A model generated the notes under the pieces. The model was not told the origin of the DNA and did not search any database. It saw nothing but the letters and a program-made list of their open reading frames with translations. A DNA stretch of 64,000 nt from Capsicum annuum (taxonomy: Eukaryota > Streptophyta > Magnoliopsida > Solanales > Solanaceae), in contig NC_061118.1 in assembly GCF_002878395.1 (NCBI RefSeq), forward strand, positions 133,456,564-133,520,563, given 5' to 3'. Below are positions 11,710-23,988 of this stretch, in pieces. The translations under genes were made by a program, and so were the position numbers. How positions within the stretch are numbered: the first letter of the stretch is position 1; each line of letters starts with the position of its first letter.

Positions 11710-12898
11710 GTCTGACAAGGGAAGTACTCTGACTGGTGCTAATCTATTTCTAATGGAAATATTGATTAAATATAAGAAATTTAAGCTACCATCTATTGTT
11801 ATTGCAACATTGAGTGTGGGAAAGTGAAAACTGATTCAGTGAAGGGAGTGTTTAGTATCTCAACTCTTTAGGAGGATAAACACATTCTCAAAATGAGTGA
11901 TAAAAAGCCCAAGTCTTTGGTGGCTGACCCTTGGATGAACAGAAGTGATTGAAGGAGGAAATAAAGACTCTAATAGCTCTACTTACTCTACGAGATGCAG
12001 AGATAGATGTGTTGAAGGTTTCTCTTGCAAAAATAATGTGAAGAGGGAACAACCTCAGGATAGGAAGTGTGTGCTACAAATTCCACCCTACAGAAAAGGG
12101 TGGAGGAGTTAGAAACTCAGAATATTTACCTAAAGCTCCTCTCTGAATCATCTCTTACCTAGTTTTCTCCTCCTTTCTCCTAGTTATCTACACTAGTCCT
12201 CTCAACTATTATTTTTTTAAAATGGCCTTGTTATTTTTTTTGACTCTTATTCCTATTTTGGGATGTAACTGTCCTGTGAAACTCTATTCTCCCTATCCCT
12301 ATTTTATTTCTGATGAATAACTGGCATAGTTTGAATATTTAGTGGTTGTCATTTTTGTAAATGGTTTTGGGTACTAACTTATGCGTGAATGAATGAAATC
12401 TCTTCTTGTTCTATTACTTCTCCTACTTCTATCTAATTTTTTCTTACTCATGTACGTGTTGCCTCGATGGCCATGAATTAACAAGTATGACTTATCTATA
12501 CTTGGTTTACTACTTATCCTCTTTGATGATTCCAAAAGAGGGAAAATATGATATATAGCCTGTATGTGTAGATATGTAGTCTGACAGGTGGGGTTGAAGT
12601 GTTGCTGCAACTGGGGCTGAATCTACATGTGCTCTGTCATTTGTGTTGATAAACACATGAGTTATCTCACTTAGAGGGAACTTAATGCTTATTATAAGGG
12701 GAAATAAGGTGGAGAATGTTTCTATTCTTATAGGCATCAATGATAGGGAAATTGGTTGGCAAAACTGGTCTGGCATGTAGTCTTATGGTTTATGTTGTGT
12801 TGCTGAGGTGTTGGTTGTTCTATAAAGAAGCTGATTGAAGATGCTGAGTATGCTGCATTGTTTGTAATAGGTTTGTCATAATCAAAAAGGGGGAAATT
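11710..12898 (+). pseudogene. 3' internal tail of a Sirevirus-like Ty1/copia element
   Basis: This sequence sits directly upstream of a purine tract and an LTR at 12899. Frames contain charged, heptad-like peptides such as TLIALLTLRDAEIDVLK (about 11970-12030) and KRVEELETQNIYLKLL (about 12090-12145). These resemble the coiled-coil, env-like 3' region of sireviruses in solanaceous genomes. No protease, integrase or RT of the copia element is present, since it is cut at 11710 by the Tekay-type LTR. Stops and a likely frameshift separate the two peptides. The ORFs on the opposite strand at 12374-12776 are shadows. Confidence 0.5.
12884..12893 (+). promoter_or_regulatory. Polypurine tract of the copia-type element
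   Basis: AAAAAGGGGG lies 5 bp upstream of the LTR start TGTTAAG. This is the usual position and composition for plus-strand primer selection. Confidence 0.7.
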
Positions 12899-13733
12899 GT
12901 TAAGTTCTTAGTTTTGATGATTGACAAATTTATAGTTTGGGACCTGTTCGCTGGATTTTTTGTGACGAAAAAAGTTTCTACGCATTAGGAAAAAGGTTGG
13001 GCTAACCATTCATTGTCACAGTCAACAGTCCAGCTAACACAAGGTATAAAAGTTGGTAAAAAGTTGTCTGCCACCTTTTTGCCTTAACCAATGTGATCTC
13101 TCGTAGGTTTTCTTGTGTTATAATATATATTGCTCATCTTCCTTAACAAGAAAACCAATACTTCCATATACTCATAATTAAATATCTCTCTAAAATGTTG
13201 CATAAAAGGTTGGAACTGTAATAGGGAACCTGTTGTTTATTGAGTTGTATCTTTATTTTCTTGTTATAGCTGAGTCTTTGTATTTTGTATTTAAATTCAT
13301 GCCTACTTTTTCTTATGATTGTCGGTAGGTTTTAAGGTGAAAACCTTCATTATGTAATAATTTAGAGTTAGGTGATTATGTCAAGCTAGAGTTATCTTAT
13401 GAAGTCCAGTTAGAGTTAGCTGGAGGTGAGAAGCAGTAGAGTTATTGCTTGGGTTTTCTTGTAATAGAGTTATTCTTAGGAAACAAAGGATTATGAGGTT
13501 AATCCTTGGATTCTGTATTCAAGAACTTTCTTGGATATAGTGGAGCTTAAAAATCCTGAAGGCAAGTCATGATTTTTTTCCCTTGAGCAAGGAGTTTTCA
13601 TGTAAAAACCTTATGTCCTTTATTTTACTGTACTCCTACACTTCTTACATTACATATATCTCCTAGTTCTTGTTGTGTGAGTGCATCTAAGAATAATTTC
13701 CTGAGTTAAGGAGCAATCCACCCCAACCTTTCA
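12899..13733 (+). repeat. 3' LTR, Sirevirus-like copia
   Basis: It starts TGTTAAGTTCTTAG directly after the polypurine tract and is taken to end CCTTTCA at 13733, about 835 bp. The start is firm. The end is inferred from TG...CA form only, since the 5' LTR is not in the window. A TATA-like TATAAAAG is at 13045-13052. Confidence 0.6.
13045..13052 (+). promoter_or_regulatory. TATA-like box in the copia LTR
   Basis: TATAAAAG about 150 bp into the LTR, a plausible U3 promoter element. Judged from sequence only. Confidence 0.4.
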
Positions 13734-15047
13734 ATTATACTAGCTCTTCTTTTTTAAATTGAAATGTTAAAAGATTTGAGTTAAGTTTTTTGGCATTAAC
13801 TCACATTCTTTTCTTTTTTCTCTTTGATACAAAAGCCTCACCAACTATGTGTTTCTTTTTTCTCTTTTTGAATACATAGTAAACTACTAGGAGAGTGCGA
13901 TGCTTGAATAAAGTAGAGCAAAGAGCTAGAGAAGGTTGAGACAAAAAGTATATCCCTTTCTTAGTCTTTCATCCTTTAAATAGTAGTGATTGGACTAGTA
14001 ATAGACGTTTGAATGATTTAAAATACAAGACAGCCTAAGAGATTTGATCCTTGAAAATTAGATGTGACATATCCTCTTTTCAAAAATAAGGTTGGATAAT
14101 AAATAGTCTCTTTACCGCCTCTAAGGACCTTCGATACTTGATCCATAAAATAGGGATTCTTGAGATCTTGAATGAGTCTTTTTTCCTTATGTAAAGATCC
14201 CATATTAATACTGAGATCTTCATAGATGATTCTTTCCTTTTGGACTCCTTTGAAGAATATCATTTCTTTGACTGGTTCTTATTTCCTTTTAATATAGAGC
14301 TTGAGATACCTTTTTTTTTTTACTTTTTCTGCAAGTTGTCAGACATAATTAGACACTATCACATAACAAACATGTGACAATTATGTTAGGCTAAACACAT
14401 GGTCAGATCCTAAACTTGATACGAACTTTACACTTTGGCACTTCAACTATACATTGTTCATTTTAGACACCTTATGTAGGCCTTTGCTATGTTATTTTGA
14501 TTCCTTTCGCTGATATAACATGGTGGGTGTAATATAATCCAAATCAAGCACACGAAGGCTTATTTAGCCCCTTTTTTTTTTACTTTATTGTTCTCTTCTT
14601 CTTTTCCATTTTTTAACCCTCTATCTTCCATCATTTTTTCAAGCTCAAACTTCTTCATTGATACTCCAAACCTCTTTTATCTCTTATAAAAAAAATTATT
14701 TGAAATTTTTTATATCTCAGTTCTAACAATAATCTTAAAAGTGATAAAATAAATTTTTTATTTGAAAACATATGTACGAAAAAATAATTAGAAAAATAAA
14801 GTTGAGGTTCTCAATACTTCTTTGGGTGGAATATTCTTCTTAATGTGTTGTTCAACTTCTCCATCTTATTTTATTAATGATTCTGGTTTAAAAATAAATA
14901 AATTATGGAAGAATTTTAAAATTTCTTGAAAGAAACGGACGAAAAAAATTAATGAATGTTGATGTCGGCATTAAGAATTTCTTTATATGGGTTGAAATTG
15001 TTGAAATTTCAATCCGATATTTCTCATTTCACAAGAAATAAAGGACA
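13734..15047. other. Unassigned AT-rich interval
   Basis: No recognisable gene. A minus-strand 81-residue ORF at 14018-14263 has no family resemblance I can name. About 14390-14580 has phrasing seen in dispersed plant repeats (a run of 'acactttggcacttcaac' type), but no terminal inverted repeat could be fixed. From about 14580 to 15047 the sequence is a T-rich and A-rich mixture. It ends where similarity to the Ogre-like LTR begins. Confidence 0.4.
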
Positions 15048-15583
15048 CTTAATGTACGTAGAATTCTTTTCCTGGTGTTGAAGAGTCTTTTATAGAGGGG
15101 ATTCTTGGGGGGAATAGTTAGAAATCAGATAGGGGAGGGAGGTTGGGGAGTTTAGGATTCAAATTTTGAAATCTTTTTTTTCTAGGATAATGATCTCCCT
15201 TTTATTTTAATAAATAATTAAATTATATATAAAATAAATAATAATAATAAAATAATATTAACTAATTAATTTTTTATACTTAAGAAAAATATAATAAAAT
15301 ATAACTAACTTAAAAATAAAATATAATTGAGAGAAAATAAAATTACTATCTTATTTATAAAAATCTAAATTAAAAGAAAATATTTTTGAAAAGTTTTTTG
15401 TATTATTTTAAAAAAAAAATATATAAAAAAAATGTAACTTTATTTATTATTATTTTTTATTTATTTTCAACCAAAATTTATTAAAAACATAATAAAAGCT
15501 AAGACAAATATTGGACAAAATAAAAATACTTAATGCCAGAAAATATATTAAACTTGGAGTGGGTCAAAAATCACATGTCTATA
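15048..15583 (-). repeat. 3' LTR of the Ogre-like element, truncated
   Basis: Closely similar to 24650-25224, including 'tagaattcttttcctgg', the G-run site (only 6 Gs here) and the long A/T-rich stretch. On the element strand it begins TATAGACATGTG, against TGTAGACACGTG in the other copy. Similarity stops near 15048, so about 2.1 kb of this LTR is missing or replaced. Confidence 0.8.
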
Positions 15584-15597
15584 TTTTGTCCCTCTTT
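15584..15597 (-). promoter_or_regulatory. Polypurine tract of the Ogre-like element
   Basis: The minus strand reads AAAGAGGGACAAAA and directly abuts the 3' LTR start. It confirms minus orientation. Confidence 0.7.
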
Positions 15598-16084
15598 GTG
15601 TGAAATGTCGAAGAGTTTTCATACAAAGAAGTAAACAATGTGATGATTTTTTAACCTCTGATTATTAAAAAAACTGAAAATAAAATAAAATAAAAGGTGT
15701 GACCGAGTCCTGATTTTGGACTGCATACATATTTCTGGTTGTAAGGGAATCAGGTCACATGTAGTTCAAAGGTTAAATGGTGATAGAACGAGTTAGAGGT
15801 TGAGTCAGGTTCCGTCGAGTCTCCGGTTCATGACATTTTTCTTTTACAATGAAATGAATAACAATAAATAAAATGAAAATAAAGTGAAAGATCCTATCTA
15901 AGCTGCTTTTTTTTTTAATCTTGACTTAAATCTTCATGACTTCTCAAATGGAAAGATAGTTGTTATTTTGATTTGAACTTGAAACATGAAACGTTCCTCC
16001 TCGTTGACTTTTGGCATTAGAGAGGAACTTGGCAATTGATTTATTCTTCAGATTTTCTTCTGGCTTGGACTTGAAATCTTCACC

Positions 16085-17095
16085 CTATTCTTCAGGTGGG
16101 CTTCTGACTTGCAACTAATAATGTTCACACTATTTTTCAAGCGAGCTCCTGATTTGCAACTGATAATGTTTACCCTATTCTTCAGGCGGGCTCGTGATTT
16201 GCAACTAATAGTGTTCACCCTATTCTTCAGGTGGGCTCCTGGACTTCCTTCTTTCTTTACCCTGTTCTTCAGGCGGGCTCCTGAACTTATAATTTCTTCA
16301 CCCTATTCTTCAGGTGGGCTCCTGTACATATAATTTCTTCACCCTGTTCTTTAGGCGGGCTCCTGGACTTCCTTTTTTCTTCACCCTATTCTTCAGGCGG
16401 GTTCCTGGACTTACAATTTCTTTACCCTGTTCTTCAGGCGGACTCCTAGAATTACAATTTCTTCACCCTATTTTTCAGGTGGGCTCTTGGACTTCCATTT
16501 TTATTCACCCTTTTCTTCAAGTGGGCTCCTAGACTTATAATTTCTTCATCCTGTTTTTCAGGCGGGCTCCTGGACTTACTTTTTCCTCACCCTGCTCTTC
16601 AGGCGGACTCCTGGACTTTTTTTTTCTTCAGCTTGTTCTTCAGGCGGGCTCCTAGACTTACAATTTCTTCACCCTTTTCTTTAGAAGGGCTCCTGGACTT
16701 TTTCTTTACTTCACCCTGTTCTTCAGGTAGGCTTCTGGACTTTCTCATTTCTTTACCTTGTTCTTCAGGAAGGCTCCTGGACTTAGAATTTCTTCACCCT
16801 GTTCTTCAGGCAGGCTCCTGGACTTTTTCTTTTCTTCACCCTATTCTTCAGGTGGGCTTCTGGACTTTCTCTTTTCTTCACCCCGTTCTTCAGGCGGGCT
16901 CCTAGACATACAATTTCTTCACCCTGTTCTTCAGGCGGGCTCCTAGACTTATAATTTCTTCACCCTGTTCTTCAAGAGGGCTCCTGGACTTTCTTTTTTC
17001 TTTACCCTATTCTTTAGGCGAGCTCCTGGACTTATTTTTTCTTTACTCTGTTCTTCAAGCGGGCTCCTGGACTTCCTTTTCAAATATATTCCTGA
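16085..17095 (-). repeat. Tandem array, 41-45-bp units (array A)
   Basis: About two dozen diverged units of the form TTCACCCTGTTCTTCAGG-CGGGCTCCTGG-(variable tail). The unit core CAGG...CCTG is self-complementary. Many unit lengths are multiples of 3, which keeps plus-strand frames open (16109-16333, 16314-16532, 16633-16905, 16758-16946). These frames are repeat artefacts, not genes. The array lies in the 3' region of the Ogre-like element. Confidence 0.9.
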
Positions 17096-17124
17096 ACTAA
17101 AAATAAAAGGTGAAACAGAAAAAT

Positions 17125-17360
17125 AACATCCCATTCTTCAGGAGGGTCTTGGGCATAAAATAAATTCTCATTCTTTAGGAGGGTCCTGTCCCATTCTTCA
17201 GGTAGGTCCTGAACAAAAAATAAATTTCCATTCTTCAGGAGAATCCTGTCCCATTCTTTAGGAGAGTCCTAAGCAAAAAGTAAATTCTCATTCTTCAGGT
17301 GGGTCCTGAAAAAAAATTCTTATTCTTCAGGAGGGTCCTGTGCATAAAAATAAATTTCCA
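17125..17360 (-). repeat. Related tandem array with CAGGAGGGTCCTG core (array A')
   Basis: About seven units sharing CATTCTTCAGGAGGGTCCTG, alternating short and longer spacers. The core is a near-perfect palindrome (CAGGA/TCCTG around GGG). It looks like a diverged relative of array A next to it. Confidence 0.8.
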
Positions 17361-17504
17361 TAAACACGAACAAAATTTTTGCCCCAGTTTGCACTAAAAA
17401 ATTTTGTGAGTGTCATCCAATCATAACTTTGAAAAGTAAAATAAAGAATGTGAATCAAAGCCCTGCTAAAGAAATGAATCTCTTCAAAGTAAAACTGATG
17501 ACCA

Positions 17505-18625
17505 AAATTAGGAAGTGCGTCTCCTAACACATCAAACTTAAATCACCTAGACAAGAAAGTTTGTCTCCTAAGGATTGAATGAAATAACTCAACTAGAAAG
17601 TGCGTCTTCTAGGAGTGGATGTTCAAATTAGGAAGTGCATTATCTAACAAACGAAACTTGAACTATTCAGACTAGAAAGTGCGTCTCCTTGGGATTAAAT
17701 GAAAAGACTTGACTAGAAAATACGTCTTCTAGGAGTAATGATTCAAGCTAGGAAGTGTGTTACCTAACACATAAAAACTGACATACCCTGAATAAGAAGT
17801 ACGTCTCCTAGGGATTAAATTAACTGACTTGACTAGAAAGTGCGTCTTCTAGTAGTGAATGTTCAACTTGGGAAGTGCATTACCTAACACATGAAAACTG
17901 ACATACCCTGACTAGGAAGATCGTCTAGGGGTTAAAGGAAATGACTCAACTAGAAAGTGCGTCTTCTAGGAGTGAATGTTAGAGTTAGAAAGTACGTTAC
18001 CTAACACATGAAAACTGACATACCCTTACTAGGAAGTGCGTCTCCTAGGGATTAAATTAAATGACTCGACTAGAAAATGCGTCTTCTAGGACTGAATGTT
18101 CAAGTTAGGAAGTGTGTTACCTAACAAATGAAAAACTGACATACCCTGACTAGGAAGTGCGTCTCCTAGGGATTAAATTAAATGACTCAACTAGAAAGTG
18201 CATCTTATAGGAGTGAATGTTCAAGTTAGGAAGTGCGTTACCTAACAAATGAAAAACTAACATACCCTGACTAGGAAGTGAATCTCCTAGGGATTAAATT
18301 AAATTATTTGACTAGAAAGTGTGTCTTCTAGGAGTGAATGTTCAAGTTAGGAAGTGCGTCTCCTAGGGATTAAATTAAATGACTCGACTAGAAAGTGCGT
18401 CCTCTAGGAGTGAATGTTCAAGTTAGGAAGTGCGTTACCTAACACATGAAAAACTGACATACCCTGACTAGGAAGTGTGTCTCCTAAAGGTTAAAGGAAA
18501 TGACTCGACTAGAAAGTGCATCTTCTAGGAATGAATGTTCAAGTTAGGAAGTGTGTTACCTAACACATAAAAACTGACATACCCTAATAAGGAAGTGCGT
18601 CTCCTAGGGATATAGTATGATGACT
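17505..18625 (-). repeat. Tandem array, ~120-bp units built of three hairpin motifs (array B)
   Basis: About nine units. Each unit holds three subrepeats around AGTGCGT: CTAGGA...TCCTAG, CTAGAA...TTCTAG and TTAGG...CCTAA, separated by ATTAAATTAAATGACT-type and ACTGACATACCCTGA-type spacers. Stems differ between subrepeats but stay self-complementary. Single-base decay and one shortened unit (about 18350) are present. It is adjacent to array A and in the 3' region of the Ogre-like element. Confidence 0.9.
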
Positions 18626-21600
18626 TTTCACTATGATTGCGATTACTAAATATGTGTAGAAATATTGCCTCTTGCATTTGTAAAAGTAAGGAATTTTATC
18701 TTATTGATATCTAAACTTTAAAGCATTTGAATTGAAGGCAAATTCCTCTCTATTTCAAATAAAGACCAATTATGATTTTAAAATGTGGTGGTTGATTTTT
18801 GGCATATGGCTATTGAGGTGACCACTCTTGTATTTGTCATACTTAGCTCCATTTTAATCATTGATAAGTATTGATGACTTGCAGTTTTTACCCTAAATTC
18901 TTTCTGCTAGATTTTTTTGACTAAAATCATATTTCTCCTGCATGATGCTTCTGGGTTTAACTTCAAATACACCCCTTATACTTCTATGAGTCCAAAAACT
19001 GTTGGGTGACAAGCATTCTTTTATATCCTTACTTTATTTTGAAGCATGTTAACTTGGTGCATCAGCCCTTTGTTATGCTTTGTGAAATTGAGGAGGTTGG
19101 TAGCAAGTTTTGAAGTTCTTTCTCACTTGTCTTGACATAAATTTGACTCAAAATACGTGAAAATGACGATATTAATTTTTCATTAAATAAAAAGACAATA
19201 GACATCTCTTTTAAAAAATGTCAAAAAAATGAAAACTTATCTGAGTGTGGCAGTTGATTCTAGTGATAATGACATGCATTTTGAATTACACAATTAGATC
19301 TACCATACTAATCATTTTCAACTTTTACCCATTTATTGAATTTAAAATGGAGTCATTCTTGAACATGCTCCCTCTAGATAACCACCTCCTTCAGCTAGTG
19401 ACACCTCATGGATTTTCGCCATCAAGCCGATCTCATTTTCATTTCTTTCTCAACTCACCGTCGTCTTATGGTGCCCATGAGGGTTTTCACCCATAATTCT
19501 CTCTAATTTTTATTGATATCATATCTCACTGTCTCTTTATGGTGCCCAAGAGGGTTTTCACCAATAAGACTCTCATTTTTTATTGTTCTCACTTTTTTTT
19601 ATTGATAAAGGAAAATGGCACCCAAAATATAAAACATCATATACCCATAGTATGCTTAGCCTTGACATCCTCAAAGATTGATCAGAAGGTCTTTCTTTGG
19701 TTGTAACTTGGATTTTGGAAAGGGTTAAAAAGAATGAACGACAGAGGCTAAAAAAATATACATACTATCGGGTGAGATTTACAACTTTTTGAATCGACTC
19801 ATATAAGAATAATTTTTTGCCCCAGTTTTATTTCATACTGGTTAACTTAGATTTTTATTTGATTAGACTGAACCCTATAGTATGGCTTCCTACGATATTG
19901 TCATAGCAAAAATCAGGTCAAACGTAGTTTAGACAAGTCATTCTTTTGCTTTTTGCTCCTTTTTTTAATTGAACTTTGGCTGTCTTGTTTTTCTTTTCTT
20001 TGATTCTTCTTTTTTTGGGCTTTTTCCAACTCAATTTTTTTTACTCCATTTTCTTCTTGACATTTTTTTTATGACTCCATTTTTCTTGACACTTTTTTTT
20101 TTCAAATTCTATTTTGATTCCAAAAGAGGGGTATGAAAGAAAATAACAGTAAAGCTCAAAAGGGGTAACAAAGGATGACACAAGATTTGGGTAGCAGAAT
20201 GAAATGCCTTCGTCATATCAATCCTTAAAATCACAAGTACATAACATGTAATCTAAGAGTAGAACATGAATATCATACGCATCTTTTGTAACATTGATCA
20301 TGACTAAGATCATGCACGTGTGTCACTTCTTTTAAACTTGTGAAACATTCACGTCCACTTATATTGTACTTTTCTCTCGATGGATGACTCATGCCCTTTT
20401 GGAGATAACTTTTTTTTGCTTTTTCTGATAGTGGATACTATATATCCTCTGATCGACCCCATTTAAAATTCTCGAATTGAATCTTCTAATCGATGATCAA
20501 GTTATATTCTGATTCACAAAGTGATTGCCTCAATACATTTAAGTGAGACTGTAACTATCTTCCCAAATACTTGAATACTTTACTTATTTTCTTATATATA
20601 TTTTTTTCTTTCAACTCTATCTTCTTGGTCAAATGTTTCAGGATTAGATTGGATTTAAAGATCAGTCTGTGAATTCAACATGCATATCACATCACTAGAA
20701 TCATGATAGAAAGAACTCTCTAAAGAAAAGAAAGACAATCAAACAACATGTAATGAAAAATAAAATAAAATAAAAAGGACATACATTTGTTCATAGAAAG
20801 ATAGAAAGATTTGAATAGAAATGATAATAAAATAAGACAATATAGATTTTGAACTACAGCCTTAAAATAATTCGGGTAGTAGAAAGAAAAACAAAACAAA
20901 ATACCAAAACTCGTTCCTCGTGGGGAGTAGAGTGACATCCAAATTGCCGAACATAATATTTTAGCCACTAATTTGCACGTTGGCCTTAATGGAGTCTCCA
21001 CACTCATTGCGATATCATCTTTTTTTTGCCCCAACCATTCTGAATTTATCACCATTAAACTCTCTCAAAAGTAGGTTGTCAGGAGTTTCTCTTTCTCCTT
21101 ACTCCTCTTAATTGATTACGAAATTTTTTCATATGAGTCAAAGGATTACCATGAATCTAGTACATGTTCAAACATGTAAAAATCCTTGTGAGAACTCTCC
21201 TTTTCTCTCTCAGTATTTGTATGTTTCTCATATTTTGCTCCAAATTTCTCACTTTTCAGGTCATCTCTTCTTATTCCTTATTTCTAACAATCTACACCAA
21301 CTCATCTCAGACCCTATATCATTTTTTATGGGTTATCTTACCCATTATTTGGACATTATGTTGTATAGGTGAGATGCCAATTTAGCCACAAACCAACCAC
21401 TAAATATTATTTTGATTTTGGAGAAAACTAATGTTTCATAGTTTAAAATTTTCTTTTAATACCACTGAATCCATGAAGGACTGCCTACGTATCTCATTAA
21501 AGATGAGAATCAGGTGTGCATAGTTCTTGAAACATATGTCGTACAAACCTTAGCATCAAGACCCATAAAGGTTCAAGGTTGTTAAGATTTATATATATTT

Positions 21601-22526
21601 TTTTGTTTTGTAAAAACTTAGCCCCATGATCCCTAAAGATTCAGGGCTATTAAGATATATATACAAAAATTGAACTTGAGGATAAGAAAAATAATTATGA
21701 AAGTAATCATATTTTCAAAATATTTCCCAATAAATCTATGAATAATTTTTCAAAAGATAGGGTCGTATCCTGGGAAGGACTTCCTACGTATCCCTTAATA
21801 TGAAAATCAGACCCTCGTAGTTCATGAAGACCATAAAACTATGTTACTAAAAAATTTTCTTTCTTTTTAAAAATAAAATTTTTCTTTGAAAAATGATTCA
21901 CTAAATGTGAGGATAATTTAATCTTTTGCATTTTAAAGTTGCCTAAAGTCGGTCAACAAACAAATAGCCCTCCAAACAAAATGTCAAAGTCCACGTAGGA
22001 TACATATGTTGGTCTTTAAAAAGTAGGTCACCTGTCCTAGACAAACCCAACCACTGTGCCGAGTCCCGGTAAGTCAAATGCATATGATGCAAATAAAGTG
22101 GTACCTAATAGGGATAACTAGATTATGAGTTTTCAGTTCTTCTAAGTTTAATCCTAATAGGGATAAGTGTCTAGACTGGCTTACCCGAGCGGACACTCGA
22201 GCCGAGGAGGAAAAACTTGGTCGATAGCAGGAAAACACCACCTTTGTTGCCGATCTGAACTCTGCCTAACATATGTGACTATAATCCTTCACCAGGTACC
22301 TTGACACTCCAGCTATCTCAAATAGAAAGAAGGATGCATACGTTGCATTCCTTCTATGCTATTTCAGAGACTCAGAGGGGGTCGGAAGAGAAGACAGTAT
22401 GTAATACAGTTCAATCAATATCAAAGCTTTAAATAAGCGACAAAAAGCACATAAGGCCAACAAACACAATATCAACAATAATTAAAGAAAGTATAAGTCA
22501 ATATAAAAAGCTCAAATTCTTATTAT
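18626..22526 (-). other. Interior of the Ogre-like element without recognisable genes
   Basis: Nearly 4 kb, T-rich, with no convincing domain on either strand. It contains 'tttttgccccagtttt' (about 19817; a related copy is at 17380). It also holds two copies of 'ATGGTGCCCA.GAGGGTTTTCACC' (about 19468 and 19540) and dispersed 'CCTACGTATC...ATCAGG...ACGTAGTT' motifs (about 19885, 21480, 21780; a further copy is at 15715). The minus-strand 111-residue ORF at 20720-21055 is on the element strand but matches no family I know, and its second half is low-complexity. Confidence 0.6.
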
Positions 22527-22544
22527 TCCCTAGCAAAGTCGCCA
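22527..22544 (-). promoter_or_regulatory. Primer binding site, TGGCGACTTTGCTAGGGA
   Basis: It lies 4 bp from the LTR end on the minus strand. It resembles the TGGCGACTC(T)...GGGGA primer sites, probably tRNA-Arg type, of Ogre/Tat elements. The tRNA assignment is from memory of the family and was not tested. Confidence 0.6.
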
Positions 22545-23975
22545 GAGATGTCACACCCCTTTTTCGCCCGAGGGATCGAGGTCGAAGAATTTTTCCAATT
22601 AAAGTGACGATATTGAATAGGGATTAATTTAATTGAAGTGACGATATTGAGTTATGGTGTTCCAAGTCACCTTTTTAAATCCCTAATCAAAAGGAAATGA
22701 CTCTTTTTATTGGTCTGCGAAAATAGAAGACCAGGTAAGAAATTTTGTTGACCGAGGAAAAGGTGTGAGGCACCCCTCGAGTCCCGTGGTTCAAGCATGA
22801 TCTCTTTATTAACTTATCTCAACTTAAACTATTTTGATGAATTGTGTTAAGGCCTAAATTCGCTCATTTTTATCATGCTGAAAATATTTATCTACGCCTC
22901 TTATATTAAATTAGTGAAAATTAATTTTAGAAAATATTTGTCAAGGTGTATTATTAAATCCTTGAATTTTTAAATGTTTCATAAAGATGCGTACGCCGCA
23001 TTCTTAATTGAGATAAATATTTAAAATGTGCCTGAAATTTGCCTAAAATCTTAAGAATAAACTAAAGCAAAATTCATTTAACACAATTAATCAAATCAAT
23101 AAATAATTATTAAGTTATATTAATAAAAATAATAAAATAAGTAAAATACACAATTCTACCTATATTATGCTAAATTTAATATTTTCTCTAAAATTTAACA
23201 TCTTTAAATTAAATAAACTCAAATCATAAATTATACACAAATCAAACATGAAAATCTCCAAAATATAATTCGAACATAAATTCGGAAAATAGATATATAA
23301 ATAAATAAATAACTTGAAATATACGATGCCCCACTCTAAGCAAAATATAAATAATAATAAATTTTATTAGTATCAAATTTATTCATGCTTCATTTTTCAC
23401 TAATTAATAAATAAAATAATTTTTTATTATATTCAAATAAGGAGACTTGGGTATTTATTCAAAAAGGAAACAATAATAAAAAAAAATATAAAAATCCTTT
23501 TTCTCCCACATACACATTCAGTATTCAATTTTCTCTCTCTAACCTTTACATCTGTGGCAACAGAAAAGGATAAAGAGCAACGATAATCAACAGGGAATAG
23601 CGATTGGATGGAGAGACGGTGACTGCTCATCGACAGTAAAGCAGTGGCGTTAAAACCGGCATGAAGGGGAGTGGTTTTTGGGTAAGATTGGCCGGATCTG
23701 AGAGAGATAATGATGACTGGCGACTTAGAGGGAGATTTGGTCAGCGTTTAAGCCATTGGGGGTGTCACTGGAAGCGTTGGCGATTTCATCGGTGTCTATT
23801 ACCAGTGTTTTTTATGACGGAAAGGGAGAGAAAAGAGGGGCGCAGCTTTTGATGATGGTTTTCGATGGTGATGTGATAATTTTTTTGGTGATTTCCCGAT
23901 CTGATTTTGGAGATGGATAATACATTCCGTTGAGGAAATAATTCCGACAAGGATGGTTTCGTAACTGATTTCCCA

Positions 23976-23988
23976 TTTTTATATTTTT
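23976..23988 (-). promoter_or_regulatory. Candidate TATA box of the Ogre-like LTR
   Basis: The minus strand reads AAAAAATATAAAA, just upstream (element sense) of a GC-richer leader-like stretch at 23960-23480. Position-based inference. Confidence 0.35.

Noticed and set aside
14018..14263. 81-residue minus-strand ORF as a host gene
   Set aside because: No recognised family, no supporting neighbour, and only a short open frame in AT-rich DNA.
14390..14600. Possible MITE
   Set aside because: The wording resembles dispersed repeats, but I could not find terminal inverted repeats or a target duplication.
16109..16946. Several overlapping plus-strand ORFs suggesting a repetitive protein
   Set aside because: Unit lengths divisible by 3 keep frames open through a tandem array; there is no conserved start and unit lengths vary.
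17505..18625. CRISPR-like regular repeats
   Set aside because: Eukaryotic context; the 'spacers' are themselves repeated, and the units are ~120-bp satellites inside a retroelement.
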